Shown here one piece after another: positions 40,301-46,700 of a stretch of 64,000 nucleotides of DNA. The stretch is from NCBI GenBank assembly GCA_037349105.1, contig JAYJMM010000122.1:992001-1056000 (forward strand), given 5' to 3'. The notes beneath the pieces were generated by a model. That model saw only the letters and a list, made by a program, of their open reading frames with translations. It searched no databases and was not told the origin of the DNA. Origin of the DNA: Limnomonas spitsbergensis. Its lineage: Eukaryota > Chlorophyta > Chlorophyceae > Chlamydomonadales. Numbering within the stretch: the stretch's first letter is position 1; the number at the start of each line of letters is the position of its first letter. Both the position numbers and the translations under genes were made by a program.

Positions 40301-40446
40301 GCTAGCGTCTTGCCGTAGAAGCCGTGTTCGTCTGCGAGCTCGGCGATGACGTCTTTGTTTTTAGGAGAACGTCCCAATTCAACGAGCTTCGCGGTCCTGG
40401 CTCGATGAGGCAAAGCCTCCAACTCTCGAACAAGTTCGCAGGCCAT
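4..40446 (-). CDS. Giant helical-repeat (HEAT/ARM-like) protein gene, 31 exons, 3' end outside window
   Basis: One minus-strand gene assembled from 31 exons (coordinates in the exon-group entries). Donors are GTGAG/GTGGG/GTAGG-like and acceptors are CAG/TAG. Reading phase carries correctly across almost every junction, including split codons such as TG+G (exons 24/25), TG+C (20/21), AG+G (14/15 and 5/6) and AA+A (8/9). The product (about 1,770 aa so far) is rich in Leu/Ala amphipathic helices with motifs typical of alpha-solenoids, e.g. LLAALHNSRREQDPVRQALM and RLDLLLPFITENTTMPAVAA. I see no kinase, helicase, protease or membrane segment. A scaffold role is inferred only from the fold type. 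I do not recognise the family by name; large uncharacterised solenoid proteins of fungi and algae are a possible match from memory. Most of the 40 kb is intron, much of it tandem arrays. Two spots break phase: exon 3, and the exon 11/12 junction. Confidence 0.75.
166..11205. repeat. 20-bp minisatellite, about 550 units, filling an intron
   Basis: Tandem units of consensus CAGGATCAACAGGCGCACGG, the main variable base being C or G near the end of the unit. The period is exactly 20 bp from 166 to 5490 and mostly so afterwards. It lies inside the intron between exons 30 and 31 of the giant minus-strand gene. The unit lacks a stop codon in the three plus frames. Because 20 is not a multiple of 3, all three frames give the same 20-residue peptide repeat, which creates plus-strand frames of up to 3,175 codons; I treat these as spurious. 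Every intact unit carries one GATC. Units at both ends are more diverged (GCATGGCC forms at 180-240; GCGAAGGG, GCACGCAG and CATCAGG forms after 10600), the usual pattern of a homogenised interior with decayed edges. Confidence 0.97.
2641..5280. repeat. Higher-order duplication of about 1,320 bp (66 units) within the 20-bp array
   Basis: Rare unit variants recur in the same order. The run GGCAGTATC, CAGGTGCATGG, AACAAACG, GGCGAAGGG starts at 2641 and again at 3961. The unique CAGGAACACGG variant is at about 2917 and 4237. A second AACAAACG is at 3115 and 4435. All are offset by 1,320 bp. The same marker run appears at 1441 (1,200 bp before 2641) and again near 5640 and 9321, so several large blocks were copied as whole segments and not unit by unit. 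Confidence 0.85.
11917..12449. other. Intron 28 of the giant gene, no distinct element
   Basis: Mixed-composition sequence between exons 28 and 29. Short plus-strand open frames cross it but none looks like a protein. No repeat family recognised. Confidence 0.6.
12722..12998. repeat. GTGCATGGA-rich repeat in intron 27
   Basis: Three copies of a block starting AGTCACAATAAGAGTCCGG (12728, 12869, 12944), each followed by short tandem copies of GAGGTGCATGGATGTGCATG. The result is a nested repeat: a 9-12 bp unit inside a larger block of 75-140 bp. Confidence 0.85.
13568..13722. repeat. GGTGATGCGA repeats in intron 26
   Basis: About seven imperfect copies of a 20-24 bp unit containing GGGTGATGCGACACT. 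The rest of the intron (to 14246) is pyrimidine-rich on the plus strand with many short C runs and shows no other feature. Confidence 0.7.
14378..14545. repeat. Four copies of a ~51-bp telomere-like unit in intron 25
   Basis: Units contain GGGTTTAGGGTACAGGGCTT followed by GTGAGGTGCATTGC. The TTTAGGG word is the plant/algal telomere motif, here interstitial. Confidence 0.85.
14578..14792 (-). mobile_element. Dispersed repeat, copy 1 (inverted relative to copies 2 and 3)
   Basis: Reverse complement shares runs with 42364-42540 and 50200-50370, e.g. GAGCATCAT-TTTGATGCA, CAGGCACT-AACACGCTAG, then GGGCAAGCAACCAACACACA. It lies in intron 25 of the giant gene. Lacking coding capacity and present in unrelated contexts, it is best read as a short non-autonomous element of unknown class. 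Confidence 0.75.
15060..15487 (-). repeat. Four 107-bp tandem copies of the exon 25 3' end plus donor site
   Basis: The period is exactly 107 bp. Copies of the last part of exon 25 begin at 15060, 15167, 15274 and 15381, and the true exon end begins at 15488. Each copy contains the coding end (peptide AAQQEKLAQTL) and a following GT donor. The copy at 15381 has the same GTGAGGGG donor as the real exon; the three further copies have GTGGGGG. The array therefore lays four decoy 5' splice sites downstream of the authentic one. Reading through the true donor meets TGA after six codons, which supports use of the first site. Confidence 0.9.
16005..16255. repeat. GTGTGGGGCAGTGTGG-type degenerate repeats in intron 24
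   Basis: About ten loose copies of a 15-30 bp G/T-rich unit built on GTGTG(G/A)GGCAGTGTGG. Degenerate, with no coding value. Confidence 0.6.
16263..20214 (-). CDS. Giant gene exons 19-24
   Basis: Exons: 19 = 19948-20214 (89 aa; ALDLEELSGLVTAIMDAKVV..., Ala/Pro/Ser linker, then ELEQFLARLSVGLQVVQEAL), 20 = 19179-19360 (DGAVAAIQLLDCEWKWGWRA...), 21 = 18897-18960 (WKEVAFLARVLLKHRPDGFP), 22 = 18518-18607 (MRRHVLPAGPTDGVALTPYA...), 23 = 17443-17541 (RLDLLLPFITENTTMPAVAA...), 24 = 16263-16504 (LDELVPQLLARDLSFACLPQ...). All phases agree, including the TG|C Cys codon at 20/21. Exon 21 is only 64 bp but is fixed by phase on both sides and by the helical continuation. Exon 24 contains a Gly/Ala/Val-rich insertion between two helices. 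Confidence 0.75.
16588..16930. repeat. G-rich minisatellite in intron 23
   Basis: Tandem purine-rich units of about 45-55 bp containing GGTCAGAGGGAGGGGAGGCG. The plus strand is G-rich, so the intron RNA of the minus-strand gene is a C/U-rich tract. Confidence 0.85.
17136..17425. repeat. ~130-bp duplication built of AATCCACACCTG units in intron 23
   Basis: GACCCCTCCGATTATCCACT occurs at 17195 and 17328 with the following text also repeated. Inside, AATCCACACCTGCCC-like 15-18 bp units recur about ten times. Confidence 0.8.
17780..17890. repeat. Short TTTATG(A/C)G repeats in intron 22
   Basis: About six imperfect copies of a roughly 17-bp unit such as GCAATTTATGCGAGGA. The remainder of this 975-bp intron (17542-18517) shows nothing else I can name. 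Confidence 0.6.
19376..19565. repeat. ~33-bp repeat with GGTTTAGGGCCCAGGG, six copies, intron 19
   Basis: Units read GGGTTTAGGGCCCAGGGTGA followed by variable G/T-rich sequence. Related in wording to the telomere-like unit at 14378. Confidence 0.85.
20418..20442. repeat. Short interstitial TTTAGGG tract in intron 18
   Basis: GGGTTTAGGGTTTAGGGTC: about two and a half telomere-type repeats inside an intron that is otherwise unremarkable. Confidence 0.7.
20649..26523 (-). CDS. Giant gene exons 14-18
   Basis: Exons: 14 = 26195-26523 (109 aa plus a split Arg codon; EPGLLSLLSSGCQVQLLQEW..., an Ala/Thr-rich linker, then PPAVVERAKAMLYEGNAVAS), 15 = 25124-25256 (HTWMSDWGKVPSAMLPEPCR...), 16 = 24701-24853 (LSNELPWLSWREMVEFPALR...), 17 = 23746-23934 (LLAALHNSRREQDPVRQALM...), 18 = 20649-20795 (LLFDDALAAKDLSTSTMRSM...). 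All phases agree. For exon 15 the acceptor GAGCAG|GCACAC at 25256 was chosen because only it continues the AG end of exon 14. Exon 17 has the clearest HEAT-like helix, with the DPVR motif. The intron between exons 17 and 18 (20796-23745) holds the 11-bp array, and the one upstream of exon 14 holds the 40-bp array. Confidence 0.75.
21270..23525. repeat. 11-bp minisatellite, about 200 units, intron 17
   Basis: Tandem AATCAAGCAGG units with variants (AATCAAGCATG, AATCAGGCAGG, AATCCAGCGGG, AATCAGGCTGG). The middle (21540-21860) is nearly pure; variants are denser towards 23500. It gives plus-strand peptide frames NQAGIKQESSR that are artefacts. It sits in the 2.95-kb intron between exons 17 and 18. 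Confidence 0.95.
23935..24700. other. Intron 16 of the giant gene, no distinct element
   Basis: Contains a G10 run at 24370, some A/T-rich sequence around 24440-24560 with several CATATAAG-like words, and no recognisable gene or repeat. Confidence 0.5.
25440..25895. repeat. 109-bp tandem repeat, about four copies, intron 14
   Basis: GTGACATATTCGGCTCAAGG starts at 25453, 25562, 25671 and 25780, exactly 109 bp apart. Each unit also has ACCATCACACTAGTTGTGAC. Copies differ at very few positions, so the amplification is recent. A related looser unit with GGTTTAGGGTATA continues to about 26030. Confidence 0.93.
26560..29548. repeat. 40-bp purine-rich minisatellite, about 74 units, intron 13
   Basis: The unit is GGCATATGAGGGAAGAGGGG followed by GTCAGGGGAAGGGTCAGGG; the main variants are AGGGGGGC/ATGGGGGC, CATATG/CAAATG/CGTATG and GAGGGGG/GAGAGGG. 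Higher-order copying is visible: the block with the rare AAATGAGGGAAGAAGGGG unit at 27401 recurs at 28081, 680 bp (17 units) later, with matching neighbours. The strand transcribed with the gene is C/U-rich. Confidence 0.95.
30078..32870 (-). CDS. Giant gene exons 10-13
   Basis: Exons: 10 = 32742-32870 (TFGDLAKVMTLHSNILKRLE...), 11 = 32179-32292 (VSSTRHCLFRLLGPLILGPI...), 12 = 30898-31033 (TEALVGMFDDWSAWRREMRA...), 13 = 30078-30434 (119 aa, the longest exon; VHEALFPVMRGILEKQVLAP...). Junctions 10/11 and 12/13 keep phase. Exon 11 ends in phase 0 whereas the best CAG acceptor of exon 12 needs two carried bases. Either an alternative acceptor six bases further in (after ACCGAG) is used, or there is a one-base length difference in the A6 run next to the exon 11 donor. 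Both exons 11 and 12 are followed by the same intron start, GTGCTGTTGGGCAG, which is unusual for unrelated introns. Confidence 0.7.
30440..30550. repeat. ~23-bp GACGTCAAGGCAGGGGATGG repeat, intron 12
   Basis: Five near-identical copies directly downstream of exon 13's acceptor region. A long C run lies at about 30854-30869. Confidence 0.85.
31034..32178. other. Intron 11: small inverted-repeat element, AAACCCTTA repeats, tRNA-like fragment
   Basis: Contains the 129-bp inverted-repeat element (31314-31442) and about three copies of a 45-bp unit with GGAAGGTCCCTAAA between 31530 and 31620. At 31945-31985 a stretch looks like a compressed tRNA (TGGCTCATGGTTAGAG next to GGGTTTGAAATCC, the latter box-B-like) with no anticodon arm, so it is not a functional tRNA and may be a SINE remnant. 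Confidence 0.5.
31314..31442. mobile_element. MITE-like element with ~15-bp inverted ends
   Basis: Left end GATTTGCCTTCCCTC (31314-31328) is matched in reverse complement by the right end (GAGGGAAGG...GGCAAATC, ending 31442). The interior has GCATCGACAATCGATAATTAGTATATTC, of which a near-identical stretch recurs at 41425-41450. No coding capacity. Size and structure fit a miniature inverted-repeat element, but no clear target-site duplication is visible. Confidence 0.65.
32293..32741. other. Intron 10 of the giant gene, nothing distinct
   Basis: Non-repetitive sequence with a G9 run near 32314. A plus-strand open frame crosses it but has no protein-like character. Confidence 0.5.
32968..33090. 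repeat. 21-bp GGTGGTCATTGGATGGCATG repeat, intron 9
   Basis: About five copies between exons 9 and 10, with a diverged GCAATGCATGG series just before it (32875-32970). Confidence 0.85.
33294..37949 (-). CDS. Giant gene exons 4-9
   Basis: Exons: 4 = 37889-37949 (FTAERIAERPLKNRAKELRQ), 5 = 37091-37206 (VKDYLILHCPHAVWSIVQAL...), 6 = 35343-35691 (116 aa; contains a poly-Ala linker of about 10 residues then AIYEVLMQTAFLPVASNWIG), 7 = 34619-34819 (67 aa; LELKDVLRVLPAARRVQLYE, Gly-rich loop), 8 = 33911-34041 (VHFFNPFVEGRGVKCLTVQL...), 9 = 33294-33540 (82 aa; PAAQLSALLLAHPELLQDAE). All junctions among these exons keep phase. For exon 9 I chose the donor after LLPNPQN (AAT|GTGAGC) because it gives phase 0 into exon 10. 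The frame stays open for another 27 codons past it, so a longer exon cannot be excluded. Exon 6 poly-Ala and exon 7 poly-Gly look like flexible linkers between helical blocks. Confidence 0.75.
34290..34470. repeat. ~55-bp repeats with AGATAGCACGATACGGCAC, intron 7
   Basis: Three to four imperfect copies of a unit running from CACAGATTGAGCCG to ATAGCACGATA. No coding potential. Confidence 0.75.
34820..35342. other. Intron 6 of the giant gene, nothing distinct
   Basis: Unique sequence with a short palindrome-like GTAGTACC...GGTAGTACC around 34893-34913. No repeat family or gene. Confidence 0.5.
35938..36852. repeat. 16-bp minisatellite with 15-bp variants, about 58 units, intron 5
   Basis: ACCTTGAATAGACCCC (16 bp) is interspersed with a 15-bp form lacking one C. 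Because the two lengths are mixed, all minus-strand frames stay open and read VYSRWGLFKVGSIQGG-type peptides; these are not genes. The unit is nearly invariant, indicating recent expansion. Confidence 0.95.
37250..37600. repeat. GGCA (4-bp) and GGCTGGCA (8-bp) microsatellite, intron 4
   Basis: CAGG/TGGG tetranucleotide repeats up to about 37350, then GGCAGGCT octamers with scattered GGCATGAT variants to about 37590. The proline/serine-rich minus frames (PASLPACQ) are artefacts. Confidence 0.93.
38288..39122. mobile_element. 835-bp non-autonomous DNA element with 45-bp compound inverted ends
   Basis: The left end (38288-38332, begins GTAGCTGAGTTTCAGT, ends CAAATTCAGCTAC) matches the reverse complement of the right end (39078-39122) at 39 of 45 positions. 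Each end is itself a hairpin, since it begins GTAGCTGAGTTT and finishes AACTCAGCTAC. The interior has no transposase. It contains loose internal repeats around GGCATTCACAG (38604, 38728). The element sits in the giant-gene intron between exons 3 and 4, its right end only about 11 bp from the exon 3 donor. No convincing target-site duplication. Confidence 0.75.
39134..40446 (-). CDS. Giant gene exons 1-3 (N-terminus)
   Basis: Exon 1 is 40171-40446 (92 aa, begins MACELVRELEALPHRARTAK), exon 2 is 39721-39882 (54 aa, VLSGLSKPDLKRCLRKLRKS...), exon 3 is about 39134-39315. The ATG at 40446 is the first Met of the helical region. The frame stays open upstream to 40761 but that part is not protein-like and overlaps a divergent transposon relic. 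Exon 1 has a helical-repeat look (FYGKTLALSACFGSRDLDLA). Exon 3 is disturbed: LEVFLYIRCQSKRLAQLLKH... runs into TAG after TFNQ, and the frame giving LRYDLPKVGALIAQQ resumes one register away. Its donor at 39133 (TTACG|GTGGCT) gives the phase-2 end that exon 4 needs. Either a one-base error or variant, or an unrecognised tiny intron, lies near 39215. Exons 1-2 are solid (0.8); exon 3 is moderate. Confidence 0.65.
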
Positions 40447-40504
40447 GACTGATTTACCAATCGAGGAACAACTGATACTTAATGACTTTGAATGACAGCA
40501 GAAG

Positions 40505-41228
40505 TTGCTCGAAACCTCGTTTAGAAGATCAGGGATGAGACATGACCTTGCGAATGGGATACCTGAGTCAGCTGAAGGGAAACGACGACATATTGACAGC
40601 TCAGCTCGACAGTTGGGACGCATCCGGGAGGATGGTGCACTCATTGATCTCCGAAAATATGGACCACCAGTACCTGGGAATGCGCCGACGGTGTGCAAGG
40701 TGCATGGCTGTGGGAAGTTGATCAAGCTATCAGCTATGCGGTTGCACGTCGGAGCACACATCTTGCTGCGCCACTGTGGGGCATCCTGTAGCTAGCTTGG
40801 AGCCAAGGCTCTGACAGTAGTACGCTGGCAGTCAAGTCCCGCCGCCCCCTGAAGTACAATATGTCCTAAGAGGCTGCAGAGAAGGATTCTGCCACCAATC
40901 CTTGCACCAACAGACCAGTGGCTTGCACCATCTGCAAAAACATCACGGGTATCATCCGCCCTTATGTGTGGAGCTATCACTTCCTCGATCACATGGAGTC
41001 AGCCCACCCTGGTCAGGAGCTGACGGAGGCAGAGGGATGTGACGACTGAGACATGCCATCAGTGCTGAGGAGTTTGAGGGGTGAGCGGTCAAGGAGCTCC
41101 CTAAGAACCAGAAGACCAAGTTTATAAAGCAGCACATCAGGAACCTCACGTTATATGCTAGATTGATGCCACTCATGCCAGTGATGCTTGAGTCCTCTCG
41201 TTTCTGGAGCCTCATGGTCTCTACTCTC
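40505..41228 (+). pseudogene. Decayed zinc-finger protein of transposon type
   Basis: The first part (40505-40795) is an open frame ending in a C2H2-like motif (CKVHGCGKLIKLSAMRLHVGAHIL: Cys-x4-Cys, His-x3-His). It then stops. A second frame (about 40815-41049) reads GSDSSTLAVKSRRPLKYNMS, a TAA, then a CTIC ... WSYHFLDHMESAHP finger (Cys-x2-Cys with His residues). A third piece (AVKELPKNQKTKFIKQHIR) follows after another stop. Paired fingers with a YVWSYxFLDHM-like motif are, from memory, typical of the C-termini of transposon-encoded proteins in algae and fungi. At least three stops or shifts break it. It lies head-to-head with exon 1 of the giant gene, 59 bp from its ATG. Confidence 0.55.
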
Positions 41229-42360
41229 TAGCGAGGATAAGAAGCTGGCAGGTGGTTGCTAGAGCAAATACCGTGTTATTTATTTCTTTTGCTTCACCAT
41301 AAGAAATTGTGAACCAGGTCCTGTAGATTTGATTTGTCTTCCCTCCGGCTTAAAAAAAGATTTCTTTTAATGCTGCCCTCAGGGGAAATTGTGGACAGAA
41401 ACTCTTCATTTCCGACTGAACTGGCGTCGATAATCGATAATTAGTATATTCGTAATACGTGCAATCGTGCATGGTGCCAGGATTGAGGAAGCCCACATTG
41501 GACACGTCATTCACGTTACTAGTATGCATGCTAGTATACTACCGGCACCGGTACTTACCGAGGAGCTGGTACATATAAATGCAAAGTAAATAAACCTCCT
41601 TGAAGGACTGCCCCTTTATAGGTCTCCAGGAAAACAGAAATCGAACCTCAAGATCTGGCCTTGAGAAACTGCCAAGAACTTCAGCAATCTTGATTTGCAT
41701 GTAGCATTGCAAACAGGGCAGCCGTTTTTTTTGATTAGGACAAACTATGAGAGCAAAGGAAACTGCCCAGAAGCTCGAGTCAGGAGCCGGCCGCAAATAA
41801 GTAAATAACATAAAAACAAGCAGCCAGCACACTTCACCCCAGGCGGCATGTTGGGCTGCATGGCTAAAAAATAAATGGGGAATTGTTGGTGAACAAATGA
41901 AGGACTTTTTGTTCATGAATTGAAATGAAGAAGGGGGGGCTGTACGGCTGTAACATAGCTTCAATGGCACGGCCAGAGGCTTGGGCTGTCGCCTCCGGGT
42001 TCATTTGCTCTGGTTACCAACTCTATCCCTGTGCACCTAGACCGCCCCCTTCGGCAACGAAGGGTTAGGGGTAATTGGGCTCACCCCCCGATCAACTTTG
42101 GAGTCCCCTGGAAGTCTAGAACCAGGCTTGGGACTGGGCTGGGATTTCCTTCCCTCCCCGGCCCGTAGCTTCACATGGCAGGACACATCGGTGATACTGT
42201 GTGTCAAAGGGTGCCTTAGCCATGCTTTCCTTGGGCTGCGCCCTTGGTTTGTCCGTCATGAGCAACGTAGTAACCCCACTTCGTATAGTTGCTAGAGGGC
42301 TAGTGGTTAGCCTGAGTGTTATCGGGGCTCTGTCTCTTCCCGACCTCTTCCCTTCCTCTG
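41229..42360. other. Intergenic, part of an inverted-repeat element, no gene
   Basis: 41332-41352 matches the left end of the 31314 element (GATTTGTCTTCCCTC) and 41425-41450 its interior, but the other end is lost. A near-palindrome ACTAGTATGCATGCTAGTATA lies at 41518. A minus frame of 143 codons (41539-41970) is not protein-like. Confidence 0.5.
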
Positions 42361-42363
42361 GGA

Positions 42364-42625
42364 TGTGAAATTTTGTGAAGTTTTTACGGTCCAGCAGAGC
42401 ATCATATTTGATGCATGGGACATGTGCCCATAAACCGGTATAGGCACTGAATACCCTAGGACAGCGAGCGGTAACCAGTGACCCCCCTGGGCAAGCAACT
42501 AATACACAACCACAAGACAGTGGCGTGGGAATTAACCCCAAATAACAGAAGATAAGTCCCAGGCATAAAGCATGTCATGGGTGCAAAAGAATTCGGTTGA
42601 AAACCGCCTAAAAAAGTAGGGGGGA
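42364..42625 (+). mobile_element. Dispersed repeat, copy 2
   Basis: About 260 bp alignable with 50195-50450 (shared GTGCCC-TAAACCGGTA, AGGACAGCGAGCG, CCAGTGACCCCC, AGTGGCGTGGGAATTAACCC, GGGTGCAAAAGA-TTCG) and, over part of its length, with the reverse complement of 14578-14792. No coding capacity and no inverted ends seen. A TTCATTCCCACGC-type word (reverse strand, clearest in copy 3) resembles a tRNA T-arm, so a SINE is possible. Confidence 0.75.
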
Positions 42626-43118
42626 GACGGAATATTTAGCATACTTTTGAGACGATTCTCACTTTTCATCATACACTGAAACACACTAAAATGACCAATT
42701 TCTTTAGTTAGGACCGACCCTCTAAACCATACATTTCTTCCAAAATGCAGACGCAGAAACTTCGGCATTTAGCTTCCCCCACACACTCCATTCGTTTATC
42801 GTTTCATGGCCGCGTCCTTGTCTGCAACAAATTGCGGAACGTGAGGTTGACATGAAAACGAAGGTCTGCATTAAATCATGTGAAGCTCATCCTCCCGACA
42901 TACAGTATCACAGCATTTGCAAAGCCTCTTGCTACGATTGAGCACCCACGCTGAGCCTTGAGAGCAGGGCCCAACATTGCATTGTCACAATCCTAAAGCA
43001 AGCGGTGTCACCATCTCGATACACACGCACAGCGAATCCCATTTGATTTCAACAGGAATGTTTGTAAGTCAGACTGTCATCGTTTATGTTGGGCTGACTC
43101 ATCATGCACAGACTGCTA

Positions 43119-43280
43119 CTAGACCCATCCAACAACGAAATAACGATGGGCAGATACTAGACAACACAGCCTATAGAGATCAGGAAAGCTGATGGATATA
43201 ACATTTCGGCACATGACCCTGATACCAGTGGAGATAATTCGACACAGCTTGCCATGCATAAATAAACAATGAAGACCTTG
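43119..43280. repeat. 3'-flank segment shared with the region after the MYND pseudogene (copy A)
   Basis: Aligns with 49665-49830: shared GGCAGATA, GATCAGGA-AGCTGA-GGATA-AACATTT, CAC-TGACCCTGATACC, and CAGCTTGCCATG-AT-AA-AA. It lies about 0.5 kb beyond the stop of the intact MYND gene, so the tandem duplication carried the 3' flank. The surrounding 42630-43790 shows no gene. Confidence 0.7.
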
Positions 43281-43789
43281 CTGTGGGCTGAGATCGATAA
43301 CGTACAACCTCTGGGCCCTGCTTACAAAGGTGCGGTCGCACTGGCTGAAAAGGCACTGAGAATCAAGGTAATTGCCTGACATATAAAGTTGCAGCAGCAT
43401 GTGATGCACACATAGTTATTTAAAGGTACCCATAATCAGCGACCTTATCTACTGCAAGCAAGCGTGATACCAGAGGACAGCGGAACATGTTCTACCTGGT
43501 GTACAGCGGAAATTGGGAGAAAAAACACCAAAAGTAGACTTCACCTATCACCTGACCTATCACAAGCAATTCAAATTGGCGAGTAACAATGGGCTGCCAG
43601 TGAGGGCAAAATATAGTATTTTTGTTTAACGTAAAATTATTTTTGCAGGCCAGTTGTCCGCCCCACAGCACCACAGACCTGCCAAATCTAGTGACTGCCT
43701 ATGAGCGACGGAACATCCGAATCAAACAGGCCAGAAATGAACACTTAGTTCTGTACGTAACAAAGACTAACAGATGGGCCATCATTGAT

Positions 43790-46700
43790 CTACACACCAG
43801 CCCCCACCCTGTTGGAGGCCCCAGCTACCGACGGTTGCTGTCGAGCCTGCCTCCTGTCCCTCATCTCCTTCATGGCGGCGCAGTTTTTAATGTGCCCTCC
43901 ACTCCACGCTTGCACCTGACAGGCCTGGCAGCAGTACCTCGCCCCACACTCGCCGGCGCACGCCAGCGTCTTGACAGTCATCTCACACGGGCCGCCCATC
44001 TGGAGGCAGGCAGGGCTGCAGCAGGGCCCCGTGCCCCACAAGTCCTCAGGCAAGCCCAGCAGAAGCTCAGACCGGACCAGCTCCCAGCTGCTGCCATCAG
44101 CCACCCCACTGCCTCCAAGCTGGGGCAATGCCAGGGGTGAGGGAGCAGCAGACGCACTGCCCCCCCCTTCCATCTGCATCGTACACTGCCCTTGGAGCAG
44201 GATTCTCCTCAACAGCCCCAGCAGGCTATGGCCAGCCTCCCTGATGTCAAAGGGGCTCACTGTAGATGCGCAGCCAGCCCCCGGCCCTTGGATCTGATCT
44301 TCTGAGCCAAGGCGCGGACAACGGTGAATCAGATCACCGGCCAGGACCCCAGCCTCTGCAAAGAGCGCATTTAGGCCTGGGGAATGAAGCAGCTGCTTGA
44401 GCACGATCAGCAGCTGATGGAAGCAGGTGCCCCAAACTACAGCCACCAGCAATGCCTCAGGCATGCATCCCAGCAGCATCTCCCACACCTCACTGCCCAG
44501 GACCTTTACCAGGGCAGCTTGCACCACAGCCGCAGACCTCCCCTCAGCCTCAGACAGCTCTGCCGCTGAGGAGCCGGAAGGCTCGGGGCCTGAGGGAGTC
44601 CGCTCACTAGGGTGACCCTGCATCTTAGCAGCCATAAATCTGAATCTGGCCGGGCTGTCAATCTCCTCTGCCGGCAGACCGAATCCCAGCAGTCCGGCGC
44701 ATTCTAATGCAGAAAACGCCCATAGCTGGCTAGTGTTAACCTGCTGGTGCTGCTGGACGCTGCGGAAGGGCTGCTCGCCCAAAGCTGTGCACGCCAGGCT
44801 ATCCACCAGCAAGGCCATGATGGCTGCCACCCCCACGGTCAGGTGCCTTCGTCCTCTCTGCACAGCAGCCTCGGCGGCGGTAGGCTCCCCACCAGCTGAC
44901 ACAGCTTGTGTAGACAGCCGCCAGGCCTGATGCAGTACCTTGCTGGTGGAGTGGATGCTGGTCCACACCGGATCGGTCAGCAATGCAGACAGACACAGCT
45001 GGGGATCTGCGATGCCACCACAGAGGCTCCGGATATCTTGGATGCATGCGCAGGCAATGTTGATGGCCCCGTCAGGTTCCTCCAGGGCATCCGGTAGCGA
45101 TGGCGCAGTAGAGGGCTGATGTACAGCAACACCTGCGACGTCAGCAGTACCGCAGGTAGGCCACCCTGTGCCGCTGACAGATGCTGGAGTGGCACTGGCG
45201 AGTGTTGTACCGCTGGCAGGTGCAGTAACTCCTGAACATGTGCCGCTGACTGAAGCTGCACTTCTGGCAGGTGATCCTGTACTGCCGGAAGGCGTTGCTG
45301 TACTGCTGGCAGATGCTGCAGCAATGCCCAATTCTAGTGCTGTAGTTGGCAGGACTCTATCCAGCAGGCTACACCAGGCTGGGACGACCAGGGCAGCCAT
45401 TCCGTCCAAGGCGCCCATGCGCATGGGCAGGACCCAAGTCTGTCCTGCTAACCGGGAGTACCAACGGCACTGCCAGGCGTTGAAATTCGCAACCTTAAAG
45501 AAATAACGGCCCTTGACATCCAAATCGGCTGGAATCAGCGCCACTGCTTTGGACATCGTCAGGCCCATGCTGACCATCATCAGCAGACTTGAGCACAGCT
45601 GCTCCGGCAGGCATGTGGAAGGCTGCGCAGGATTATGGCCCACACCATAAAAAGCCTGGCAGGCCCTCCTCATAGCTTTCCATAGCTCAGCTATCAGTGG
45701 CAGCACATCAGCCGTCAGGTGTGGGGCTGTGAGGCGTAGCGACTCCTCCATCAAGCACATCAGGTCCCACAGTTGCTGCGGCCTCAACAGCTCTGTGAAG
45801 AACAGGGGGGACAGGGAGGGGTGGGCAGGAATAGAAAAATGTGAAAATGCAGTGGTTCAGCCCATGAACGCAGCAGGATCTAATAACTATGCAGCAAGGT
45901 GGACATGGAGGGGTGGACAGGAATACAAAAGTGTGGAGATTTAGTGGGGACAGAGGAGATTTATGACATGAAGGCAGCAAGGCGCATCACACTGTATCAA
46001 GTGGTGGGATATTTGCGTCAGCATAATTTACATACTGCTGGATGTAACAATATGTGCTGACATGCAGGAACAAATCAATTCGCCAACGCACTGGAGCACG
46101 GGTAAGAGGGCTTGATCCAAGCAAATGTTGGAACAAATATTGCAGCATGACTAATTGACTACCCACCTGGCAAAATTGTGCAGAACACATCCCCTGCAAG
46201 AATCGCCAGGTTTCGTTTCTCCAAGGACAGAGAGGATGGCGATCTGGCCGTGCTGGCTGCAGCCGCAAGCAACGGCGAAGGTGAAGCGAGGCGGCGGCTC
46301 GCTGGCAGAAACGCAATTTGCATGGCATGCAGCGCGCATCGGCACGGCCACACCTGAATGGATCCACCACCCTCCCTCAGCACTGGCAACATGATAAGAA
46401 GCGGGAGGCACAGACCAACATGATAGATCGTGTGCGCCTGCATCAGATCCTCTGGCACCTTAGCATGGAAGTCCCTGGCCAGCTGGAAGGACTGCACCAA
46501 AAGGGGGGTCAGCGGCCTCCAATCTGCAGAGGAAAGGGAAGGATTCTGGAAGCTGTCCTCAAGGCATTCCAGATGAGAGAGCCATAGTCCGGGGGCCTGT
46601 GAGAGATCATCCATCGAGGGTCGCGTGCTGCTGTCAGCCTCCAGCCATTTGCGGACATGGGGGATGAGGTACTTGAAGGAGGTGCAGTAAAGCTCAACGA

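Noticed and set aside
41539..41970. 143-codon minus frame
   Set aside because: Composition unlike the real exons here, no motif, and it lies in transposon-rich intergenic DNA.
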